Positions 57,571-64,000 of a stretch of DNA of 64,000 bases are shown one piece after another (position 1 is the stretch's first letter; every line of letters begins with the position of its first letter). The position numbers were made by a program, and so were the translations under genes. The stretch comes from Liquidambar formosana (Eukaryota > Streptophyta > Magnoliopsida > Saxifragales > Altingiaceae). Below the pieces are notes generated by a model, which saw only the letters and a list, made by a program, of their open reading frames with translations, ran no database searches and had not been told where the DNA came from. The stretch lies in the NCBI GenBank assembly GCA_039720395.1, contig CM077832.1:20294457-20358456 (forward strand), given 5' to 3'.

Positions 57571-58493
57571 TGTTATAAAAAACAGTGGAGATGCTACTGT
57601 ATAAAATGAAATAGCTTGTACAAGAATTGAAAAAATACAAACAATATCGGTTGAGGCGTGTACAAGGCACTGTCCTTAAGAGTAGTTCCGCCCCTCTGAG
57701 TATTTAACTCGGTGCAGTAGGTCACAGCGCTCTACCCTCCAGAATTCAACAACCGGGCTCCCACAAGTGTGCACTCGCAAGTGTAGGAGTGAAACGAAGA
57801 ACTCAGAATGCTCCTGACTCTCAAAAATAAAATTGCAGAAAGAAAACAGAGAGAAGAAAAGAAGAGACGATTTGTCTTTTTTTGTTGTTTTTCTGCTGAA
57901 TGAGGGGGCTGGTATATATAGGCTTTAGAAACCAGTAACAGCCCTTAAAATAAATTCACAATAGTAAAAAAATATAAATACTGAAAATAAATTTCCAACA
58001 GTAAAAAAATATAAATTCCAATAGTCAAAAAATAATTAAATTCCAATTAGATTTAAATAAAATTGAAACTGTCAGCTGATTTAATTAGAATAATCCTGGT
58101 ATAAAAACGGGTCATTGAACTGGGTCGTAGATAACCCAGTATCCAAAAGTCAAAGTAGCAAAATGCAGGTCAATCCCGCCCACACACGTGAAGCCAATTT
58201 TCGGGATTTGCACCCTCCCTGCGCGTACATCGTACGCTTGCGACTGCGCCTGATTAAGTCAATTTTCGGACCCCAATCCCGCAAATCACTCGATTGGGCT
58301 CCGTCTCATGTGCACGTGGGAACTCCCTACATCTCCCCACATGATACCATATACAATAAGTGGAGTACTATATAAGCCCACTAAAACTCTTTTACTTTTC
58401 CAATGTGGGACAAGGTGTCATCACACTCAAGTACAAAACTCTTTTATAAAAACCTTTGATTTTTGAAATACTTATTTTATACTTAAAATACAA
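57571..58493 (-). repeat. 3' LTR of the copia element
   Basis: Minus-strand ends TGTTGTATTTTAAG and TTTTTATAACA. TATA boxes read CTTATATAG near 58370 and GCCTATATATACC near 57915 (minus strand); the second is the more likely promoter, leaving an R-U5 of about 300 bp. Confidence 0.82.
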
Positions 58494-59050
58494 CAATCCC
58501 CACATATTTCAAAAATAAAAAACAGAAAGAAAGGAGCGTGAGAATTTAATGCATCGGTTATGGTGCCTTTTGGACTATGAACCAAACCTAGGATATATAA
58601 GCAGTGACCTACAGAAACCTGGTGAAATATAAAATTTCTATGAACCAAAATTCCTTAGCGTGAATCAGTCGACTTACAACCCATATACAATTCTCAAAAT
58701 CTGAGTTCTTCTAATCTGGGTGGCACGAATAGGCCATGCGCCATACTTGGAAATTCATGAGTGCTCTAGAGAATCTGCCCAAACTCTCATAGGAAGCGGC
58801 CCCACTTCCACACCCATATAGGTGGATTCATCAAGTGTGCACTACAACTAACACACCACCCAAAGAGGACTATGGAATCCATTAAGAGTTAAACTCAACC
58901 TTACTCGTTGTAGTTTGCACTATCTACACCATAGGAAGGGACTCTCAAAATATTATAAAATTGATAGTGCACTCCAAATCAACGAATAACTTGTTATTAC
59001 CCATATGAACCTAATTTCTGGAATCTCCATTCACATAGGTTGGGTTACCA

Positions 59051-60010
59051 TTATTGTTGACCCTTTGTTATAGGCATTAGTCCCATTCCCCTCGATGTAT
59101 TACTCACTAGGTTTCTGCCCAATGGTTTTGTCAGAGGATCGGCCAAATTCAACTCTGACCTCACAAAGTCAAGGGATATAACCCCATCACTAAGCAATTG
59201 CCTCACAATATTATGTCTTAGGCGTATATGCCTACTTTTCCTATTATAAGATTTACTCTTAGCTTTAACTATAGCAGCTTGGCTATCACAATGTAGAGAC
59301 ACAGATGGAGTTGGTCTCAGCCCAAATAAGACTATCTGCTAAGAGGTTTCTAAGCCATTCAGCCTCTGTACATGCCTTCTCTAAGGCAATGAACTCGGAC
59401 TCCATAGTAGACCGAGCTGTGCATGTTTGCCTGGTAGATTTCCAAGATACTACACCTCTACCAAGTGTAAACACATAACCGCTAGTAGATTTTGTCTCAT
59501 CTGAATCAGAAATCCAGTTAGCATCACAGTACCCCTCTAATACAGAAGGAAAACCATTATAAAATAAAGCATAATCAATAGTTCCTTTCAAATATCGAAG
59601 TACTCTATACAAAGCAGTCCAATGATCTCTATTAGGATTATGAGTATATCTACTCAATCTACTAACAACATATGCAATATCAGGTCGAGTGCAATTCATC
59701 AAATACATTAAACTACCAATTATTTGAGCATACTCGGATTGTGAGACACTATCTTCTTTATTTTTCTTTAAATGAGAATTAGCATCATAAGGTGTAGATA
59801 TAGATTTGCAATCAAAATGTCCAAACTTCTTTAAAAGTTTTTCTACATAATGTTCTTGTGAAAGAAAAATACCCTTAGTAGTTTTAGTTATTTTTATTCC
59901 AAGAATATTGCCTCACCCATATCTTTCATATCAAATTGAGAAGAAAGGAAATTTTTGGTCTCTTTAACAATATCTAGACTAGTTCCCATGATCAACATGT
60001 CATCAACGTA
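59051..60010 (-). pseudogene. Copia RT end and RNase H, broken frames
   Basis: Continuing pol after a frameshift at the catalytic box: YVDDMLIM near 60000, then a frameshifted stretch, [78 protein letters not shown] and, in another frame, [20 protein letters not shown] and ADPLTKPL. These are the connection and RNase H domains, in the order usual for copia. At least three frame changes. Confidence 0.9.
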
Positions 60011-62091
60011 CAACAAATAATAACACAAGAATTATCATCAAATTTGCTATAAATACATTTATCAGAATCATTAATCAAATATCCATTAGATGTCATAGCA
60101 TTATCAAATTTCTCATGCCACTGTTTTGGTGCTTGTTTAAGACTATATAAAGATTTAACTAGTCTACAAACTTTATGCTCATTACTAGGGACAACACAAC
60201 CTTCAGGTTGGTCCATATATATTTCCTCTTCTAAGTCTCCATTTAAAAATGCAGTTTTAACATCCATTTGATGAATTATCAATTTATTTATGGAAGCTAA
60301 TGCAATTAAAATTCTTATAGAGGAAATTCTAGTCACAGGAGCAAATGTATCAAAATAATCTATACCTTTCTTTTGAGTATAACCTTTAGCAACCAACCGA
60401 GCTTTAAATTTATCAATTGACCCATCAGGTTTTAACTTCTTTTTAAAATTCCATTTGCAACCAATAGTTTTAGAACCCGGAGGTAAATTAACCAATTCCC
60501 ATGTATGATTAGACATAATTGATTCAATTTCACTATTAATTGCTTCTTTCCAAAAAGTTGAATCAGGAGAAGTTACGGCCTCATTATAAGTTTGTGGGTC
60601 ATTATCAACAAGAAAAGTATAAAAATCATCTCCAAAATTAGTTTCTTTTCTTACTCTTTTACTCCTTCTTAATTCAATTTCAATATTATCATTAGACTCT
60701 TTTTCAATTTCACTTTGAGGGTCACGAATTATTTTTTCACTTTTAGATTTTAAAGGAAAAATATTTTCAAAGAAATCTGCATTTTTAGTTTCCACAATTG
60801 TGTTTGGTTCCATAATATTATTTTCACTTTTAATTACCAAGAACCTATATGTAGCGCTATTATGAGCATAACCAATTAAAATACCATCAAAGGTTTTAGG
60901 ACCAATTTTTCTCTTTTTAGGTTCTGGTAATAATATCTTAGCCAAACACCCCCACACTTTCAAATATTTTAAATTAGGTACATGTCCTTTCCAAAGTTCA
61001 TAAGGTGTTACTCCAGTTTTCTTATAAGGTATTCTATTTTGTACATGACATGCAGAAAGAATAGCTTCACCCCACAAATTAAGTGGTGCCCCATAACTAA
61101 TTAACATAGAATTCATCATTTCTTTTAAAGTTCTATTTTTTCTTTCAGCTACTCCATTAGATTGAGGTGAATATGGAGGAGTTACTTCATATATTATGCC
61201 ATGTTCTTCACAAAAATCATTAAGGGGTTTGAATTCATATTCTCCTCCCCTGTCAGATCTAAGTCTTCTAATTTTTCTATTCAATTGATTTTCAACTTCT
61301 GCTTTATACTTAAAGAACATTTCAGTAGCTTCATCTTTTGTTCTTAATAAATAAATTTTTGTATATCTTGAATAATCATCTACAAAAGTTATGTAATATT
61401 TCTTTCCACCTCTTGTTAGTGTGCTTTTCAAATCTCCAATATCACTATGAATTAATTCTAAAAGTTCAGTTGTCCTATCAACTAATTTACAAGATTTTTT
61501 AGTTAACTTTGATTCTACACATACCTCACATTTTTCATTATTTTTTATTGATATATTATGAAGTAAACCAAGTTCTTTCATTTTCTTAATATAAGAAAAA
61601 TTCACATGACCTAGTCTAGCATGCCATAAATCAATAGAATCAATCAAGTAAGCAGAAGAAGATGCATTTTCATTCATGATTTCAAGTACATTCAAAAGAA
61701 ACAGACCTTGGTTACAATAACCTTTTCCAACAAACATACCATTCTTAGTCATAATGATCTTGTCAGATTCAAAAGATACCTTAACTCCAACCTTACCCAG
61801 CAGAGAAACCGACACCAAGTTGTAGCAAATGTCTAGAACATGGAGCACATCACTCAGTGAAAGGACTTTTCCAGAAGTCAGTTTGAGAAGAACCATCCCT
61901 TTTCCTACAACTGGCGAGGGCCTCGAATTGCCCATGAACACTTGTTCCTTGCCCTCCCTCATAGGAGTGTAGGAAACAAAAGCATTTCTGTCACCACAGA
62001 TATGCTTGGTAGCCCCAGAGTCTACCACCCAGTCCTTCACATTTGCAACCATGTTCACCTCAGTGACAACTGCAGCAATGATATCATCCAC
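59992..62091 (-). CDS. Copia pol: protease, integrase, most of reverse transcriptase
   Basis: A 699-codon open frame. Protease active site DSGATKH (about residue 26). GAG-pre-integrase region LWHARLGHVNFSYIKKM with CEVCVESK. Integrase core with HSDIGDL, FVDDYSRYTKIY and, 35 residues before the Glu region, SDRGGEYEFKP...PYSPQSNGVAERKNRT. Then reverse transcriptase WKFKKKLKP-like KWNFKKKLKPDGSIDKFKAR, FAPVTRISSIRILIALASIN, MDVKTAFLNGDLEEEIYMDQ and SLYSLKQAPKQWHEKFD. The frame is lost just before YVDD. Long open frame and intact motifs point to a fairly recent insertion. Confidence 0.92.
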   Translation of the reverse strand: MDDIIAAVVTEVNMVANVKDWVVDSGATKHICGDRNAFVSYTPMREGKEQVFMGNSRPSPVVGKGMVLLKLTSGKVLSLSDVLHVLDICYNLVSVSLLGKVGVKVSFESDKIIMTKNGMFVGKGYCNQGLFLLNVLEIMNENASSSAYLIDSIDLWHARLGHVNFSYIKKMKELGLLHNISIKNNEKCEVCVESKLTKKSCKLVDRTTELLELIHSDIGDLKSTLTRGGKKYYITFVDDYSRYTKIYLLRTKDEATEMFFKYKAEVENQLNRKIRRLRSDRGGEYEFKPLNDFCEEHGIIYEVTPPYSPQSNGVAERKNRTLKEMMNSMLISYGAPLNLWGEAILSACHVQNRIPYKKTGVTPYELWKGHVPNLKYLKVWGCLAKILLPEPKKRKIGPKTFDGILIGYAHNSATYRFLVIKSENNIMEPNTIVETKNADFFENIFPLKSKSEKIIRDPQSEIEKESNDNIEIELRRSKRVRKETNFGDDFYTFLVDNDPQTYNEAVTSPDSTFWKEAINSEIESIMSNHTWELVNLPPGSKTIGCKWNFKKKLKPDGSIDKFKARLVAKGYTQKKGIDYFDTFAPVTRISSIRILIALASINKLIIHQMDVKTAFLNGDLEEEIYMDQPEGCVVPSNEHKVCRLVKSLYSLKQAPKQWHEKFDNAMTSNGYLINDSDKCIYSKFDDNSCVIICCTLMTC

Positions 62092-62280
62092 CTCTGCTAA
62101 ATTAATAGTTGTACATACAGGAGAATTATTCGCCTTCCTGTACCTGCACTCGGGAGCATGGTGTCCTGGTTTCCCACAAACATAACAGTTACCCTTTTTC
62201 TTGAAGGTGGGTTGAGACTTTTGATTCTGACTAGGTCTAAAATTCTGATTAGTCTTACGGTCTTGGTTTGGCTTATTATT

Positions 62281-62991
62281 CTAGTTGGTCTTGTGATTCT
62301 TACTATTAGTCCTCCTATTATTATTAGGTCTATTAGGTCCATTAACCAAATTAGCTTTAGAAGTAAATTCCTTAGCTTTTTCAGTTTTGTCTCTAATCCT
62401 ATTTTTTTCTTCAATGCGAATGTGAACAATCACATCCTCAAGACTCATGTGTTTCCTCTTATGTTTCAAATTGTTTTTGTAGTCTTTCCAAGAGTCGAGC
62501 AATTTTTCAATAAGAAATCCTACGAAGAAAGACTCTTGCAATTCTATCTCTTCAATTTTTAGGTCACTCACTAGGACATGGAAATCATGGATTTGAGATG
62601 ATACATCTCTATCCTCAGTCATTTGAAAATTAGCAAAATTCCCTATGGCATATTTTTGATTACCAGCATCTTTTGAAACATATTTTTTATGCAGGCTATC
62701 CCAAATATCCTTAGCAGTCTTATAGGAATAATAGATATCATAAATCTCATTAGACAAAGTGCTAAGAATAGTGTGCCTACATACCTTATTACCATTTTCC
62801 CATTTTTTCAATTCCTTACCATATTTTTCAGAACCTTCCTTTGGTTTGGAACCTATCAGAATGTGGGTTAAGTCCACCATGTCCAAAGCAGAATAGACAT
62901 GCTCTTGCCAGTGCTTGAGGAAGGTGCCATTGAAGTGCTCGATCTTAGAAACATCATGCAGAATCTTAGCAGTCATAGCAGCAGCATCCAT
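62281..62991 (-). CDS. Copia gag
   Basis: A 236-codon frame from ATG 62991 (MDAAAMTAKILHDVSKIEHF), with the UBN2/retrotran_gag pattern LTHILIGSKPKEGS, AKDIWDSLHKKYVSKDAGNQ and FLIEKLLDSWKDYKNNLKHK. It stops at TAG (62281) just before the zinc knuckle, which lies in the next stretch (CYVCGKPGHHAPEC, about 62145-62190). The gag stop and frame difference separate it from pol. The ATG lies directly after the inverted U5 segment. Confidence 0.9.
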   Translation of the reverse strand: MDAAAMTAKILHDVSKIEHFNGTFLKHWQEHVYSALDMVDLTHILIGSKPKEGSEKYGKELKKWENGNKVCRHTILSTLSNEIYDIYYSYKTAKDIWDSLHKKYVSKDAGNQKYAIGNFANFQMTEDRDVSSQIHDFHVLVSDLKIEEIELQESFFVGFLIEKLLDSWKDYKNNLKHKRKHMSLEDVIVHIRIEEKNRIRDKTEKAKEFTSKANLVNGPNRPNNNRRTNSKNHKTN

Positions 62992-62994
62992 TAC

Positions 62995-63112
62995 GAACTA
63001 CTCTTAAGGACAGTGCCTTGTACACGCCTCAACTGATACTGTTTGTATTTTTTCAATTCTGTACAAGCTATTTCATTTTATACAGTAGCATCTCCACTGT
63101 TTTTTTACAACA
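62995..63112 (-). repeat. Inverted U5 terminus at the gag end of the copia element
   Basis: 118 bp, nearly identical to the inverse of 57571-57688, ending TACAACA at the target duplication. It reads as the start of minus-strand strong-stop DNA would read. Confidence 0.88.
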
Positions 63113-63335
63113 AGAACACCAAGCCCTCCTTGCAACTAAACTCTAAAACCCCACAATGCGAAACATGACTGGTGGATGGGTTTTGGATTTTGAACATCAT
63201 CGGAAAATCGACATCGAGAGCAATAAGATACTCGAGTGCAGAATGAGGCATTATAATCTTGTCGTCGATTTCAAGATATGACTTGTTGATTTGAAAAAGA
63301 GGATAGCATCTGTTAATCTGTTCGAACGAATCCAC
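63113..63335 (-). pseudogene. UFD1-like pseudogene, 5' part
   Basis: From about 63335 leftwards: DSFEQINRCYPLFQINKSYL, DDKIIMPHSALEYLIALDVD, FPMMFKIQNPSTSHVSHCGV, LEFSCKEGLVF, then the copia insertion. It matches the start of UFD1 proteins after their first dozen residues. No ATG in a suitable place: a stop lies just upstream and the first codon here is GTG. Removing the insertion and one AGAAC copy restores the reading frame into the part at 57565. Confidence 0.88.
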
Positions 63336-63409
63336 TCAGTCTCCATTACTACTATCATCATCATCCGAGGTAGAGGAATTGTCTTCTCTATCACTTACCT
63401 CAGAAGTAG

Positions 63410-64000
63410 GCTTGACAATTCTAACCCAAACCCATGAACCCGCCCAAACCCACCCGCGATAAATGGGTTAAATGGGTTTGGGTTCATAAAATTTTTAAAT
63501 GGGTTGTTAATGGGTTACTCAAAACGAACCCGACTATAAATGGGTTGGTTATGGGTTTCATGACCAGACTTGTTGGGTTTTAAACTAAAAAAAAATAAGG
63601 CTTGAGTTGGATTCGAGCGTTTTTACCATTCTCAGCCTTTGCGAAGAGACCAAAATGGTAGAACGATAGTGTTCTTCGCGAAGAAGATACCACCAGCGGG
63701 GAGAGCTCCTTCTCACAGTGCGAAGACGATGACTCCATGGCTGTGAAAGCTCCTTCTCACCATGCGAAGATGACGACTACATGGCTGGGAGAGCTCCTCA
63801 CTGTGTGAAGACCATGATTGTTCTAGGAAATTTCATCTGAGGTTAGCTCTTACTCTACTAATTATCTACATTTAATAACTCATTTTACTACTAAAATCAT
63901 CGAAAAAAATTTCAATCTTTGTCTTGTAAATCTAGGGTTTGTAATTTTGGGGTTTTTCTATTACAGATCTATATATGGAAAATCATAATCCTCCATTTGG
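63410..64000. mobile_element. Possible hAT terminus, element runs out of the window
   Basis: TAGGCTTGACAATTCTAACC at 63410 is followed by dense AACCC / GGGTT words (63420-63580), the layout of hAT subterminal regions. Beyond it, a 45-60 bp unit containing GAGAGCTCCTTCTCACAGTG then CGAAGACGATGACTCCATGG is repeated two to three times (63700-63815). The second terminus is outside the window. Confidence 0.4.

Larger units (their letters stand above)
57571..63112 (-). mobile_element. Ty1/copia retrotransposon with aberrant 5' end
   Basis: A 5.5-kb insertion between AGAAC repeats (57566-57570 and 63113-63117). The plus-strand left side is the 3' LTR (57571-58493, minus orientation), preceded on the minus strand by the polypurine-like ATGTGGGGAT. 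Gag and pol follow to 62991. The right end is not an LTR: the 118 bp at 62995-63112 are an inverted copy of the LTR's U5 terminus (57571-57688), placed three bases before the gag ATG. Hence there is no 5' LTR, promoter or primer-binding site, and both termini are U5 ends. The coding region resembles Tnt1/Tork-type copia elements. Confidence 0.9.

Noticed and set aside
1..64000. CRISPR arrays, rRNA, tRNA genes, operons, ribosome binding sites
   Set aside because: Plant nuclear DNA; repeated units present are minisatellites or LTR palindrome arrays, and the tRNA-like match is a primer-binding site, not a tRNA gene.

Overview
This is a gene-poor, AT-rich stretch of a flowering-plant nuclear genome. 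It is almost certainly a eudicot: there are intron-bearing plant gene relics, a plant-type DYW pentatricopeptide gene, plant transposon families and a plant pararetrovirus relic. Only one gene looks intact, a PPR-DYW editing-factor gene at 11.4-13.3 kb. Nearly everything else is transposable elements, nested in each other and in broken gene copies. Many element boundaries can be fixed to the base because target-site duplications (TSDs) are still visible.

Layout. 0.75-5.5 kb: a solo LTR (TSD GACAC) carrying a second solo LTR (TSD AGAAC). 6.1-10.4 kb: an LTR fragment, a RICESLEEPER-like hAT transposase relic on the minus strand, and a solo LTR (TSD TGAAA) in the hAT 5' region. 10.5-13.3 kb: a small TIR element whose right end runs into the 5' end of the PPR gene. 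14.18-14.74 kb: a Mutator-type MITE. 15,894-28,230: a non-autonomous Helitron of about 12.3 kb (5' TC end, 3' hairpin plus CTAG, A/T insertion site). It holds same-strand exon fragments of protoporphyrinogen oxidase, an EMSY-LIKE protein and an ER-type Ca2+-ATPase, plus unidentified exons. 28.9-41.5 kb: a selenium-binding-protein pseudogene with a LINE remnant in one intron and, in its last intron, a 5.1-kb element with hAT ends (TIR TAGGGnTGGCAATATACGACCCGATC, 8-bp TSD CCCATGGA). That hAT-ended unit carries a caulimovirid coat-protein-like ORF, a tRNA-Met primer-binding site and an EXO70 exon fragment.

42.3-44.0 kb holds microsatellites, a tandem repeat and a hairpin element. 44,048-55,141 is one solo LTR (TSD TCATT) split by a 4.0-kb Mutator-like element with long TIRs and by a non-autonomous hAT (8-bp TSD), and that hAT itself contains two more solo LTRs (TSDs GATGA and CTTGA). 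57-63.3 kb is an intron-less UFD1 pseudogene split by a 5.5-kb Ty1/copia element (TSD AGAAC). The copia element has a normal 3' LTR, but its gag end carries an inverted copy of the U5 terminus instead of a 5' LTR.

The strongest candidates for something undescribed are the hAT-bounded unit carrying pararetroviral and EXO70 sequence, the multi-gene Helitron, the copia with two U5 termini, and the iterated palindrome arrays that sit at equivalent LTR positions with a different palindromic word in each copy. No rRNA, tRNA or CRISPR feature was seen. All family assignments come from reading motifs by eye and recalling known proteins; no database search was run.
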